From positions 124,001 through 188,000 of the forward strand of contig NZ_JACJOX010000020.1 in NCBI RefSeq assembly GCF_014695775.1: DNA of 64,000 nt. Reading direction: 5' to 3'. This DNA is from Leptolyngbya sp. FACHB-60. Its GTDB lineage: Bacteria > Cyanobacteriota > Cyanobacteriia > Phormidesmidales > Phormidesmidaceae. Positions 51,288 through 60,453 of the stretch are shown piece by piece. Below the pieces are notes generated by a model that saw only the letters and a program-made list of their open reading frames with translations, was not told where the DNA came from and did no database searches. The stretch's first letter is position 1. Every line of letters starts with the position of its first letter. The translations under genes and the position numbers were made by a program.

Positions 51288-51863
51288 CTACGGCTCCGGC
51301 ATCTGCCAGTTAGGGTTGACCAAGCTGGTCATTACGTGGTCTTGCCACTGGCCGTCTATAAACAGATAGTCGCGGGCAATGCCTTCAATTTGAAACCCTA
51401 GCCGTTTGAGCACGCTGGCGCTGCGGTGGTTGTGGGGCATGTAGTTAGCCATCACCCGGTGCAGATTGAGATTATCAAAGGCATAGGCAATCAACGCTTT
51501 GCCAGCCTCGGTCATGTAGCCCTGGCCCTGGTGCTCAGCAGAGAGACCATAGCCCAGGGTGGCCCCCTGAAACGCGCCGCGAATGATGGTGTTGAGGTTG
51601 ATGGTGCCCATCACCTGGCTCGGCTCAGCGCGAGAAAAGATAAACAGCTTCACCGCCTGACCAGAGTAGAAATCGTTGCGGCGGGCATTCAGCACATTTC
51701 GCCAAAAGTCTGGGGTGTAAAAGTCGTCTGGCCGCTGGGGTTCAAAAGGTTGTAGATAGTCACTGTTGTCGTGGTAGTAGCGCAAAATCTCGGCAATGTC
51801 GCCGGGTTTGCCGAGCCGCAGCCGCAGCCGTGGGGTGTTGAGCGTGGGCTCTTGAGTGATCAT
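51288..51863 (-). CDS. GNAT N-acetyltransferase, RimJ/RimL type
   Basis: About 191 residues transfer an acetyl group from acetyl-CoA to an amine, often a protein N-terminus. The family motifs are LNTPRLRLRLGKPGD at the start, LGYGLSAEHQGQGYMTEAGKALI (acetyl-CoA pyrophosphate loop) and HRVMANYMPHNHRSASVLKRLGF. The frame extends to 51935, but ATG 51863 (MITQEP) starts the conserved domain. Whether S5 or another substrate is modified cannot be told. Confidence 0.9.
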   Translation of the reverse strand: MITQEPTLNTPRLRLRLGKPGDIAEILRYYHDNSDYLQPFEPQRPDDFYTPDFWRNVLNARRNDFYSGQAVKLFIFSRAEPSQVMGTINLNTIIRGAFQGATLGYGLSAEHQGQGYMTEAGKALIAYAFDNLNLHRVMANYMPHNHRSASVLKRLGFQIEGIARDYLFIDGQWQDHVMTSLVNPNWQMPEP

Positions 51864-52072
51864 CGCCGCCCATAGTAGTGGCCCACCGAGGTTTGAGCTG
51901 AGCAATGGAGCGCCATCCTGCGGTGAGAGGAGCATTGCTATGGTGCCATAGGAGAGGGTAAGGAGGGCGGGGAAGTGGGGCAGATAAGGGAGGTGAGGAA
52001 GATGGAGGGCGAGAGAGGGGCGGGGGGCTTTTTCGGTATAGTAGGGGTCTGCAAAATCGAGGATGGAGAGCT

Positions 52073-53620
52073 ATGGCGCGCCTGGCACTGTTGAGCGTAT
52101 CGGATAAAACCGGGCTGGTAGAGTTAGCCAAAACTTTGGTAGAAGAGTTTGGCTTTGACCTAATCAGCAGCGGCGGTACGGCGAAGGCGATCGCAGCGGC
52201 AGGCCTCCCCGTCACCAAAGTCTCTGACTACACCGGCTCGCCAGAAATTCTCGGCGGGCGGGTCAAGACCCTGCACCCCAAGATCCACGGCGGCATTTTG
52301 GCGCGGCAAGACCTGGCCGAAGACCAAAAAGATTTGGCCGACAACGGCATTCGCCCGCTGGATCTGGTGGTGGTGAACCTCTACCCCTTTGAGCAGACGA
52401 TCGCAAAAGACGGCGTCACTATGACCGATGCGATCGAGAATATCGATATTGGTGGGCCAGCCATGCTGCGGGCAGCCGCCAAAAACCACGCCCATCTCAC
52501 CGTGCTGTGCAGCGCTGAGCAGTATGGGCCATATCTAGACGCGCTGCAAGCTAGCGAAAGCCAAGTGCCCCTAGAGTTTCGGCAAGCCTGCGCGCGGGCA
52601 GCGTTTTGGCATACGGCCAGCTACGACCAGGCGATCGCCACTTACCTCACCGCTGCCACCAGCGAGGAAGGTGCGCTGCCCCAGCAGTGGGCGATGACGG
52701 GTCGCCAGCAGGCCACTCTGCGCTACGGCGAAAATCCTCACCAGACAGCAGCCTGGTATCGTACCGGCTCTATCCCAACCGGCTGGGCCGGAGCTGAGCA
52801 GCTCCAAGGCAAAGAGCTGAGCTACAACAATTTGGTGGATCTGGAAGCAGCGCGGCGGATTATTGCAGAGTTTCCCAGCGATCGCCCCGCCGCCGCCGTG
52901 CTCAAGCACACCAACCCCTGCGGTGTGGGGATGGGCGATACGCTAGCTAGCGCCTACCGTCGCGCCTACGATGCCGACGATGTCTCGGCCTTTGGCGGCA
53001 TTGTGGTGCTCAATCGCCCCATCGATGCCGACACCGCCGAGCAGCTCACGGGCACGTTTTTGGAGTGCATTATGGCTCCGGGGTGCGATCGCGCCGCCCA
53101 AGACATTCTGGCCAAAAAGCAAAATCTGCGGGTGCTGGTGCTGGAGGATCTGCTGACTGGGCCAAATCAGGTGGTGAATGCGATCGCGGGTGGATTCCTT
53201 CTGCAAGCTCCTGACACCCATCGCGACGACCCCGCTACCTGGCAGATTGTTACGGAAGCCAAGCCCACCGAGGCCGAGCTAGCCGAAATGCTCTTTGCCT
53301 GGCGGGTGGTAAAGCATGTGAAATCGAATGCGATCGTGGTGACTCACCAGCAGCAAACCCTCGGCATTGGGGCTGGGCAAATGAACCGCGTCGGCTCCGT
53401 CAGCATTGCCCTGGCCCAGGCGGGTGAAAAAGCTCAGGGGGCTGTCTTAGCCAGCGACGGATTCTTTCCCTTTGACGATTCGGTACGCACTGCCGCCGCT
53501 GCGGGCATTCGCGCTGTGGTGCAGCCCGGCGGCAGCCGCCGCGACGACGACTCGATCAAAGCGGCCAACGAGTTAGGTCTGGTGATGGCAATGACCGGCG
53601 TGCGGCATTTCCTGCACTAA
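52073..53620 (+). CDS. purH: bifunctional AICAR transformylase / IMP cyclohydrolase
   Basis: PurH carries out the last two steps of IMP synthesis. The 515 residues have the N-terminal methylglyoxal-synthase-like cyclohydrolase domain (LLSVSDKTGL, LISSGGTAKAI, GGRVKTLHPKIHGGIL). The C-terminal formyl transferase domain has RYGENPHQTAAWY, KHTNPCGVGMGD and MNRVGSVSIAL. It ends RHFLH. GGATGGAGAG precedes the ATG, and a TATAGT at 52037 may be its -10 box. Confidence 0.98.
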   Translation: MARLALLSVSDKTGLVELAKTLVEEFGFDLISSGGTAKAIAAAGLPVTKVSDYTGSPEILGGRVKTLHPKIHGGILARQDLAEDQKDLADNGIRPLDLVVVNLYPFEQTIAKDGVTMTDAIENIDIGGPAMLRAAAKNHAHLTVLCSAEQYGPYLDALQASESQVPLEFRQACARAAFWHTASYDQAIATYLTAATSEEGALPQQWAMTGRQQATLRYGENPHQTAAWYRTGSIPTGWAGAEQLQGKELSYNNLVDLEAARRIIAEFPSDRPAAAVLKHTNPCGVGMGDTLASAYRRAYDADDVSAFGGIVVLNRPIDADTAEQLTGTFLECIMAPGCDRAAQDILAKKQNLRVLVLEDLLTGPNQVVNAIAGGFLLQAPDTHRDDPATWQIVTEAKPTEAELAEMLFAWRVVKHVKSNAIVVTHQQQTLGIGAGQMNRVGSVSIALAQAGEKAQGAVLASDGFFPFDDSVRTAAAAGIRAVVQPGGSRRDDDSIKAANELGLVMAMTGVRHFLH

Positions 53621-53630
53621 ATTCTGGGAG

Positions 53631-54110
53631 GTGCGGGAGATGGCATTTCTACCGGAGTCTTTTCATGTGCCAGCGGTGGTGGAGACAGCCCGGTTTAGGC
53701 TGCGATCGATCACCATCCATGACGCATTCAAAGACTTTGATGCCGTCATGTCGAGTCGCGACCATCTCTGGAACCGCTTTGGTGAGATTTGGGGCTGGCC
53801 CCCAGAAGACCTGACGATTGAGCAGAATATTGTCGATCTGGGCTGGCATCAAAAAGAGTTTCAGCTGAAATCTTCCTTTGACTATGCAGTCATGAGCCTC
53901 GATGAGGCTCGCCTACTCGGCTGCATCTATATCGACCCGCCACCACAGGCCGACGTGGATGCCGAAGTTTGGTATTGGGCTAGGCAAAGCGAACTGGCCT
54001 CAGGCTTAGAAGCTGAAGTGGAAGCCTTTTTGCTGCCTTGGCTACGGGATAACTGGCCATTCAGCACCATCTGTCTCAATGGCACCGCCGTCAAACTTGG
54101 TGGGAGCTAG
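53631..54110 (+). CDS. GNAT-like acetyltransferase-fold protein
   Basis: The 159-residue protein starts ten bases after purH. VETARFRLRSITIHDAFKDF is a typical GNAT N-terminal strand. EARLLGCIYIDPPPQADVDAEVWYW resembles strands 4-5, but the acetyl-CoA loop (Q/R-x-x-G-x-G/A) is not obvious, so activity is doubtful. It is probably co-transcribed with purH. Confidence 0.72.
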   Translation: MREMAFLPESFHVPAVVETARFRLRSITIHDAFKDFDAVMSSRDHLWNRFGEIWGWPPEDLTIEQNIVDLGWHQKEFQLKSSFDYAVMSLDEARLLGCIYIDPPPQADVDAEVWYWARQSELASGLEAEVEAFLLPWLRDNWPFSTICLNGTAVKLGGS

Positions 54111-54143
54111 ATTCCCCAATCATCCCTACTGATCAAAAGCGAG

Positions 54144-54389
54144 TTAGTTTTCTGAAATTTCGGATTCAACCGCGGCCCCCTCCGGCACCGGGTCATAACC
54201 GCCGGGGTGAAAGGGATGACAGCGGGTAATGCGCCGTGCCGCCAACCAGCTCCCCTTCACCGGCCCAAACCGCTCGATCGCCGTCAGCGCATACTGTGAG
54301 CAGGTCGGGTTAAATCGGCAGGTAGGCGGAAACAGCGGCGACAGCAGCCGTCGATAGCCATGAATGAGGAGCAGCAGAACTTGCTTCAT
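54144..54389 (-). CDS. yidD: membrane protein insertion efficiency factor YidD
   Basis: The 81-residue protein has the family pattern [35 protein letters not shown] and [12 protein letters not shown]. YidD assists YidC-dependent insertion. No yidC or rnpA is adjacent. The N-terminal amphipathic helix fits inner-membrane association. Confidence 0.95.
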   Translation of the reverse strand: MKQVLLLLIHGYRRLLSPLFPPTCRFNPTCSQYALTAIERFGPVKGSWLAARRITRCHPFHPGGYDPVPEGAAVESEISEN

Positions 54390-54413
54390 AGCTCCATTTT
54401 AGCGGGCTGGGTT

Positions 54414-54484
54414 GCAGGGTTTACGGTGCAGGGTATAAGGCAAAAGCAGGAACCCTATACCAAAAACCTTGAACCTTACACCCT
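54414..54484. repeat. dispersed TAGGGTTTAAGG-type inverted repeat, copy C
   Basis: The left half has GCAGGGTTTACGGTGCAGGG and the right half has CCCTATACCAAAAACCTTG through ACACCCT. It abuts the stop codon of the gene at 54485. Confidence 0.65.
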
Positions 54485-54844
54485 CTAATAATCCAACGTC
54501 AGCGTGTTGTAGTCTTGCGGGGCCTGACGGCTGTTGCGCTCGGGCAGATACACGTTGGTGCTGGGGGCAAAATTGAGTCCTTGAGGCTTGGAGGCAGCGG
54601 AAGACTGGGTAGGCTGGCGCAGCGTGGTGGCTTTGGCATCTAGCCCTGCGGTTTCCCGCTCAATTTCAGCGAGGCGGTCGCACAACTGCTGACGGCGACC
54701 GTCGATGTACTCTAGCTCCTGCTCAAGGCGCGTCTTCTCGACGGTGAGCTTATACATATCTAGATACTGCGCGGCCTCAGTGACCGGGCGCGGCATCGTG
54801 CTGATCTTAGGAAAACTTCGGCGGGGGGCGCGTTTGATGCTCAT
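54485..54844 (-). CDS. coiled-coil hypothetical protein, GvpV-like at most
   Basis: The 119-residue protein has a basic start (KRAPRRSFPKISTMP) and a coiled coil (ATEAAQYLDMYKLTVEK-like segment through DRLAEIERE, residues about 20-75). A Ser/Pro/Asn-rich tail follows. The start recalls cyanobacterial proteins annotated as gas vesicle protein GvpV. No other gvp genes are nearby, so this label is tentative. Confidence 0.62.
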   Translation of the reverse strand: MSIKRAPRRSFPKISTMPRPVTEAAQYLDMYKLTVEKTRLEQELEYIDGRRQQLCDRLAEIERETAGLDAKATTLRQPTQSSAASKPQGLNFAPSTNVYLPERNSRQAPQDYNTLTLDY

Positions 54845-54935
54845 AAGCTATCGGGAGGCTGACCTAGAGTTCACAGCGTTAGCTTGCCCACCCAGCTTGC
54901 ACAATTCCCAGCGCCCCACGATTTGTAGCAATGGG

Positions 54936-55985
54936 TCAGGCCTCGGCGAGCACGCGGGCCAGTGCATAGGCCACATCTACACCTACATTGTCGCCTTCCC
55001 GATTGGTGGCGGCAGCGATAGTGGTGGGCCTACCCGCTAGGGCCGAAAAGTGAAAGGCTGCGATCGAATAGCCTGGCCCACCACCGTTGTGCCCCGCAAC
55101 CCGAGCGTAGGGCGATGCGGTATCCACAAACAATCCCAGCCCACAGCCCACATTTTGCAGGGGTGGGTGTGGTCCCAATCTGTGCACCGGCTGAGCCATC
55201 TGCTCTACTAGCGTTAGAGCGAGGAGCTCTCCTGTTATTAGGGCGTGCATCATTGTGGCCAGTTCTGCCGCCGTAGACACCACCACCCCATGGGAAACCC
55301 AACCGGGATGGTAGCGCTGCGACATATCCTCAAGCTCGTCGCCAAATACCGACGTATAGCCCGGCGTCAGACCCGTGACATCGTCTAGTGAAGCGGCGAC
55401 GAAAGTTTGCGTCAACCCCAGGGGCGTAAAAAATAGCTCGTCTAAGTAAGCCTGCATAGATTGCCCCGTGACCTTCTCCAGCAACAGCTTGAGCACTAAA
55501 TAGCCAATATTGGAGTAAGACCAGCCTTGGCCAGGGGCGAACAACAAGCCTTGCCGGGAAGCCACCTCAAAAAAGGCCTCGGGCGGCCAGGGAGCGCCAG
55601 GGGTTACTTTTACGGCCTCGTGGTAGGCCGGCAGACCGCCGTAGTCGGGCAATCCACTGCTATGGCTGAGAATCTGGCGCAGGGTAATGGGAGTTTGCAC
55701 CGGAAAATTTGACCAGTAGTCTTGAATAGGTGCATCTAGGCTCAGGCGTCCTGCTTTGGCCTGCTTCATCACCGTCGCTGCGATGAGAGATTTAGTCACG
55801 CTGTAGATATAGAAGCTGGCGTCGGAGGGAAGCGATATCGTCTGGTGCAGGTCTTGATGCCCCATACCCAGAGTGAGCAGGGGCTTGCCTTCTATACAAA
55901 CGGCGATCGCCGCCCCCGGTATTTGAGCCTGGGTCAGCGTTCGGTCAACCGCCTCCTTAAGCGCCGCTTGAGTGCCTTGCTCCAC
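54936..55985 (-). CDS. beta-lactamase-fold serine hydrolase (class C type)
   Basis: The 349 residues carry the active-site motifs SVTK (Ser62, Lys65), YSN near residue 157 and HNGGGPG near residue 306 replacing KTG. There is no signal peptide, so it is more likely a cytoplasmic esterase or D-aminopeptidase-like enzyme than a secreted beta-lactamase. It ends the LysR-side divergon and is in line with the LysR gene, three bases downstream of its stop. Confidence 0.9.
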   Translation of the reverse strand: MEQGTQAALKEAVDRTLTQAQIPGAAIAVCIEGKPLLTLGMGHQDLHQTISLPSDASFYIYSVTKSLIAATVMKQAKAGRLSLDAPIQDYWSNFPVQTPITLRQILSHSSGLPDYGGLPAYHEAVKVTPGAPWPPEAFFEVASRQGLLFAPGQGWSYSNIGYLVLKLLLEKVTGQSMQAYLDELFFTPLGLTQTFVAASLDDVTGLTPGYTSVFGDELEDMSQRYHPGWVSHGVVVSTAAELATMMHALITGELLALTLVEQMAQPVHRLGPHPPLQNVGCGLGLFVDTASPYARVAGHNGGGPGYSIAAFHFSALAGRPTTIAAATNREGDNVGVDVAYALARVLAEA

Positions 55986-55988
55986 AGA

Positions 55989-56906
55989 TTAAAGCTCCAT
56001 AGCTTGACAGACTTCTCGAATGATTTGCCGCAGCCAGAGATTGGCCGCATCGCGATCGCTGAGTTTGCTCCAGGCCATCGAAACCACCCAGTTAGGCACC
56101 TCAAGGGGCAGTTCAAAGACTTGTAGAGGATAGTACTGAAGAAAGTGCTGCTCTAAGCACGAGGGAATGGCTGCGATGAGATCAGAGGTAGCGATCGCCG
56201 TGGGCAATGCTAGCCAGTAGGGCACCGTAAGTGCAACGCGTCGCTGCAGCCCCTGCTCGGCCAAGATTTGATCAACAATGCCGGTGGCATCCCGCCGCAG
56301 CGTAAAGAGCGCGTGGGGAAACGCAACAAACTGCTCTAGGCTAACTTTGCCATTCTCAGAGGCCGGATGACTTAATCGACAGACCCCAAGGAATCGCTCT
56401 GCCAGCAGCTTTTCTTCAAGAATATGGCTGGGCAAATTTGCAAAAGTTCCCAGTGCCAAGTCGATAATTTCACTTTCAATCAACTCGATAAATGACTCTT
56501 TTTCGACAGTAATCAAGCGCAGATCAATGTGCGGTGCTTGTTGCTTAAGAGCGACTAGCAGTTTTGGCAAAATTAAACTAGCGAAATAGTCAGACGTGGC
56601 TAGGGTAAACACCCGTTGCGAACTGGCTGGGGCGAAGGATTGTGGTTCTGCTAGGGTCGCTCGAATGGTATCTAGGGCGGCGGCGACCTGGGGGGCAATT
56701 GCATTCGCCTTTGCTGTCGGCCGCATCTCTCGCCCAACCCGCACAAACAGGTCGTCACTAAAGAGCGATCGCAATCTGCCCAGGGCTGCGCTCATTGCGG
56801 GCTGCCCCACATGAAGGCGCTGAGCCGCTGCCGTAACACTTTTCTCTGCATATAGCGCCTCAAAAGCCACCAGTAGATTGAGGTCAACAGCACCCAGATT
56901 AATCAT
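55989..56906 (-). CDS. LysR-family transcriptional regulator
   Basis: The 305 residues have an N-terminal winged helix (LLVAFEALYAEKSVTAAAQRLHVGQPAMSAALGRL) and a C-terminal periplasmic-binding-like effector domain. The sequence style is close to NodD/NocR-like regulators that recognise aromatic or hydrophobic inducers. It is divergent from the SnoaL-SMP30-ABM-SDR operon, the usual target arrangement. The serine hydrolase gene follows after three bases. Confidence 0.93.
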   Translation of the reverse strand: MINLGAVDLNLLVAFEALYAEKSVTAAAQRLHVGQPAMSAALGRLRSLFSDDLFVRVGREMRPTAKANAIAPQVAAALDTIRATLAEPQSFAPASSQRVFTLATSDYFASLILPKLLVALKQQAPHIDLRLITVEKESFIELIESEIIDLALGTFANLPSHILEEKLLAERFLGVCRLSHPASENGKVSLEQFVAFPHALFTLRRDATGIVDQILAEQGLQRRVALTVPYWLALPTAIATSDLIAAIPSCLEQHFLQYYPLQVFELPLEVPNWVVSMAWSKLSDRDAANLWLRQIIREVCQAMEL

Positions 56907-56911
56907 TCTCG

Positions 56912-56943
56912 TTGATGGATTGCATCTCTATTATCAATTTGAT
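56912..56943. promoter_or_regulatory. possible LysR-type operator
   Basis: TTGAT (56912), ATCAA (56933) and TTGAT (56939) form two overlapping dyads. ATCAATTTGAT is a perfect palindrome around one T. It lies in the LysR/SnoaL divergent gap. Confidence 0.4.
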
Positions 56944-56995
56944 TTATTTTAATCCTGCCTCTATCGTGGGCTTAAGGCGTTAAGGGAAGTAAAGC

Positions 56996-57442
56996 ATGAC
57001 TGACGTAGAAGCCCAAAATTTAGCAATTGCCCATCGCTTTGTTACCCAATTTTTGGGAAAAGGCGATGTAAGCATCGCGACGGAACTGCTCGACAAAAAC
57101 GTGCAGGTAACTACTGGCCTCAAGCCCAGTGGCCCAATTAATGGTATTGAGGAATACACACAGGTTTTTTCTGACTTCTACGCGGCCTTTCCCGATGGAA
57201 AACCCTTGGTCATTGAAGATAGTTTTGCCGCCGGCGATCGCGCCGTGGTGCGCTTTAAGTCATTTCAGCAGCACGTGAAAGACTATTTTGGCATTCCCAA
57301 AAGCGCTCGCGTCATTACCTTTCACGAAACCCACGTCATGCGCATTATCAACGGCAAGATTGTAGAAAACATTGTCAGCGCTACAAATTTAGAGTTTGAA
57401 ATGCTGATGGCCCCCGTGTTAGCGCCTCTGATTCTCACCTAA
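56996..57442 (+). CDS. SnoaL-like/ester cyclase-type protein
   Basis: The 148-residue NTF2-like protein has the SnoaL pattern: HRFVTQFLGKGDVSIATELLDKNVQV, YTQVFSDFYAAFPDGKPLVIED, FHETHVMRIINGKIVE. Relatives include polyketide cyclases and hydratases or isomerases. Active residues cannot be assigned with certainty. It is the first gene of an operon divergent from LysR. Confidence 0.85.
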   Translation: MTDVEAQNLAIAHRFVTQFLGKGDVSIATELLDKNVQVTTGLKPSGPINGIEEYTQVFSDFYAAFPDGKPLVIEDSFAAGDRAVVRFKSFQQHVKDYFGIPKSARVITFHETHVMRIINGKIVENIVSATNLEFEMLMAPVLAPLILT

Positions 57443-57567
57443 CTGTTTAGAGAATGCCAAACATCTTCTATGAAGCCAGCGATCGCCTAAATCAAGGATT
57501 GCTCGATTTTGTCGGATAGGATACATGAATATTTGTTAGTTATGCGCCAACATCAACCCAGCAATAT

Positions 57568-58506
57568 TTGAAATGCCCGAACTGCATTCTATTCTGCGCT
57601 ACAGCTATGGCCCTCCCAGATCTCTATGCCGATACACCCATTGAGCTAGCTCCAGCTCAATCTCTCGCAACCTTTCCGGTCAATACGTTTTTAGAAAACC
57701 TGGCGATCGCCTCCAATGGCGACATCTTTGTCACCAGCCACGAAGCCGGAGAAATTTTTAAGCTCGACACCAATCACAACCTCACTCAATATGCCAAGTT
57801 TGATGGCAAAGTCACAGGCATTGTTATCACCGGCTCAGACAGCCTCCTGGTCAACGGGTGGACTGCGGAGGGTGTGCCGTTTATTGCAACGCTAACGCAA
57901 GGAACGGTTCAGTCGCTGCAAACTGTTCCGGAGGGCGCTTTTCTCAATGGCATCACAGCAATTGCCCCGGACTTATACCTCATGGCCGACTCCTACCGAG
58001 GAGCAATCTGGCTCTTTGAACTGGCAACTAAGACCGTTAAGATTTGGCTAGAGCACCCGCTACTGGCCCGTAGCGACAGCAATGATCCTTTTCCGGCCGC
58101 CAATGGGCTCAAGCGATTTGGCGATGTTCTATACGTATCTAATACTCAGCAAAAGCTGCTGCTGCGCATTCCCCTAGACCACAATTTGGCACCCCGAGAG
58201 CCCGAGATTTTTGTGTCAGGCACCAACATTGACGATTTTGCCTTTGACGCCTACGGCAACCTCTACGGGGCAACCCATGTTCACAACAGCGTGCTGCGCA
58301 TCGATCCCAGTGGCAAAACGACGATCATTGCCCAGGCTGAGCAGGGAGTCACTGGCTGCACCGCCGTAGCCTTTTACGGCACGGATTTGTATGTCGTCAA
58401 CAATGGGGGCATGTTTTTGCCACCACCAGAGGGCGTTGAGCCGGCCCAAATCGTGCGGCTTGGGGTGGGCGTTACCGGCGTACATCAATTGGGAGTTACG
58501 CCATGA
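57568..58506 (+). CDS. SMP-30/gluconolactonase-like beta-propeller protein
   Basis: The protein has up to 312 residues with repeated blade motifs ([37 protein letters not shown]-like, [17 protein letters not shown]). The SMP-30/LRE family contains lactonases, using a metal at the propeller centre, and strictosidine synthase-like enzymes. The TTG at 57568 yields a weak signal-peptide-like start ([15 protein letters not shown]). ATG 57607 would give a cytoplasmic form. Neither has a good ribosome binding site. Confidence 0.8.
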   Translation: MKCPNCILFCATAMALPDLYADTPIELAPAQSLATFPVNTFLENLAIASNGDIFVTSHEAGEIFKLDTNHNLTQYAKFDGKVTGIVITGSDSLLVNGWTAEGVPFIATLTQGTVQSLQTVPEGAFLNGITAIAPDLYLMADSYRGAIWLFELATKTVKIWLEHPLLARSDSNDPFPAANGLKRFGDVLYVSNTQQKLLLRIPLDHNLAPREPEIFVSGTNIDDFAFDAYGNLYGATHVHNSVLRIDPSGKTTIIAQAEQGVTGCTAVAFYGTDLYVVNNGGMFLPPPEGVEPAQIVRLGVGVTGVHQLGVTP

Positions 58507-59054
58507 TTAGTAACCCTCCTGTGACAGTAGATGTAATGCAAAGCGTCAGACCCGGCAAAGACCGTGAGTTTGAGACTTTGCTAGAGAAAATCATCGGCAC
58601 CGCCAGCACCTTTGAGGGCTATTTAGGCTCCTCGATCTTTCGGCCCAATGAACAAAACCCGTCAGAATATCGCATTATCTTCAAGTTTGATCGGCTAGAA
58701 AATTTGAAGCGCTGGGAAAGCTCGCCCGCTCGCCAAAGGTTTTTGAGCGAAGCCAAACAACTCACCGTCAGTGATGGCACATTTTCAATTATTACGGGGT
58801 TAGAAACCTGGTTTACGCTGCCTGCAAAACCGGGCGTGAAACCTCCCGCTCGTTACAAGATGGTCGTGGTTTCTGGAGTGGCCATTTTCGCCATTAACCG
58901 ACTGCTAGCGCTGCTGCCCACGGCCTGGTTAGCACTATTTCCGCCGCTGGTGCAGTTGCTAATTGCAGTGTTCATCACAACGGCTTTAATGACCTACGTG
59001 GTCATGCCCAGACTGACCAAGCTATTGGCTGGTTGGCTCTATCCCCAACTTTAG
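58503..59054 (+). CDS. antibiotic biosynthesis monooxygenase-domain protein with C-terminal membrane helices
   Basis: The 183-residue protein overlaps the SMP-30 gene by four bases (ATGA). An ABM ferredoxin-like domain covers residues 5-105 ([36 protein letters not shown]). Two hydrophobic helices follow (about 117-137 and 148-168), so it is membrane-bound. ABM proteins oxidise aromatic polyketides or act as heme-degrading-type or quinol-processing enzymes. The reaction is unknown. Confidence 0.86.
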   Translation: MISNPPVTVDVMQSVRPGKDREFETLLEKIIGTASTFEGYLGSSIFRPNEQNPSEYRIIFKFDRLENLKRWESSPARQRFLSEAKQLTVSDGTFSIITGLETWFTLPAKPGVKPPARYKMVVVSGVAIFAINRLLALLPTAWLALFPPLVQLLIAVFITTALMTYVVMPRLTKLLAGWLYPQL

Positions 59055-59081
59055 TTACCCACCCAAACTAGGAGAAAAGTT

Positions 59082-59732
59082 ATGGCAGAGTTGTGCGTCA
59101 TTGTAGGTATGGGCGAAGGCAACGGCATGGCGATCGCCCGCAGATTTGCCAGCGAAGGATTTGCGATCGCCATGATTGCCCGCAATGAAGACAAGCTGAA
59201 AGGCTACCAAGCCACTTTAGAAACCGAGGGCATCACCGCTCACTATTTCTTAGCCGACGCGGGGGATGAGGCTGCGCTGACAGCGGCGTTTGAATCGCTG
59301 CAAACGCAGTTAGGTACGCCAGAGGTGCTGATTTACAATGCCGCCGTGCCCCGCATGGAAAGCGTATTGCAGACCAGCTACGACACCTTGGTCAACGACT
59401 TTAGGGCCAATGTAGCTGGGGCGATCGCCTGCGTTCAGGCCATTCTTCCCGCTATGCAGACTGAGCAAAAAGGCACGCTGCTGTTTACTGGTGGCGGGTT
59501 CGCCCTCTACCCCGACCCCAACTTTGTTTCCCTTTCCCTTGGCAAAGCCGGGATTCGCGTGCTGGCCAATACCCTCCATGCAGCACTGAAGGATTCGCCC
59601 ATAAAGGTAGGTACCGTGACCATCTGCGGCACAGTCAACGGCGATGACCCTAAATACAACAGCGACCTGATCGCCGAAGAGTACTGGAAGCTCCACATCG
59701 CCGAAAATGGAGACTACGAAACCCTCTACTAA
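59082..59732 (+). CDS. short-chain dehydrogenase/reductase (atypical)
   Basis: The 216-residue Rossmann protein has the modified cofactor motif VGMGEGNGMAIAR (residues 7-19) and YNAAVPR in place of NNAG. YPDPNFVSLSLGKAG replaces the usual Tyr-x3-Lys with Ser-x3-Lys. A non-catalytic or altered-chemistry role is possible. AGGAGAAA lies before the ATG. It sits between the ABM and the second SDR gene. Confidence 0.86.
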   Translation: MAELCVIVGMGEGNGMAIARRFASEGFAIAMIARNEDKLKGYQATLETEGITAHYFLADAGDEAALTAAFESLQTQLGTPEVLIYNAAVPRMESVLQTSYDTLVNDFRANVAGAIACVQAILPAMQTEQKGTLLFTGGGFALYPDPNFVSLSLGKAGIRVLANTLHAALKDSPIKVGTVTICGTVNGDDPKYNSDLIAEEYWKLHIAENGDYETLY

Positions 59733-59745
59733 GGCGCAGGGAAAC

Positions 59746-60453
59746 GTGAGCCACGATCTAAAAACGATTGTCGTTGTCGGCGCTAGCCGAGGCATTGGTG
59801 CGGCAGTCGCCCAGCATTTTGACCATCAGGGGCATCGGGTGTGGTCAGTCTCCAGAAGTCCTGCCGTCGCTGGCCACTGGGTACAGGCCGATATCTCTGG
59901 GCCTGAGGGGATAGAGGCGATCGCCGCTGCCCTCGGCGACACCCCTGTTGATGCTCTGCTATTCATGGGCGGCGTGTGGGAGGCAGGGGCGTTCACCGAC
60001 GCCTACGATTTTTTGGCCAGTTCCGACGCCGAAACCCGCTTTGTGCTCAGCGTCAACACGATTGCCCCGATAGAGATCACGCGATCGCTCGCCGCTAACC
60101 TCTCCCAGGCCGCTAACCCCAGAGCCATCTATATCGGTGCCCTTTCCGGCTTAGACAACTGCCCTTCCGTCGAAGTGGCTAACACCGCCTCTAAGTTTGG
60201 CCTCCGGGGCGCAGTGCAGGCCCTACGGCTGGCACTGGGTAGCCAAAATATCGGCTTCACCGTCATCAACCCCGGCAACATAGCCACCGAGGAAGTTTTG
60301 CTTGACATTGAGGAAGGTCGGTTCGGCCCGCAGACGCCCATTCCCATCACGGTCATCACCGCCACCATCGACTGGCTGCTGAGCCTGCCGCCCAGCGTGG
60401 ATGTGCCGGACTTGAATCTGTGGCAGCGATCGCAAACGTCTAAACCAACCTAA
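59746..60453 (+). CDS. short-chain dehydrogenase/reductase
   Basis: About 235 residues include VVGASRGIGAAVAQHF near the start, FMGGVWEAG in the NNAG position and NTASKFGLRGAV, where the Tyr of Tyr-x3-Lys is replaced (Asn-Thr-Ala-Ser-Lys). The GTG at 59746 follows CAGGGAAAC. An ATG at 59707 inside the previous gene is the alternative. The stop overlaps the convergent ffh gene by four bases. Last gene of the LysR-linked operon. Confidence 0.85.
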   Translation: MSHDLKTIVVVGASRGIGAAVAQHFDHQGHRVWSVSRSPAVAGHWVQADISGPEGIEAIAAALGDTPVDALLFMGGVWEAGAFTDAYDFLASSDAETRFVLSVNTIAPIEITRSLAANLSQAANPRAIYIGALSGLDNCPSVEVANTASKFGLRGAVQALRLALGSQNIGFTVINPGNIATEEVLLDIEEGRFGPQTPIPITVITATIDWLLSLPPSVDVPDLNLWQRSQTSKPT

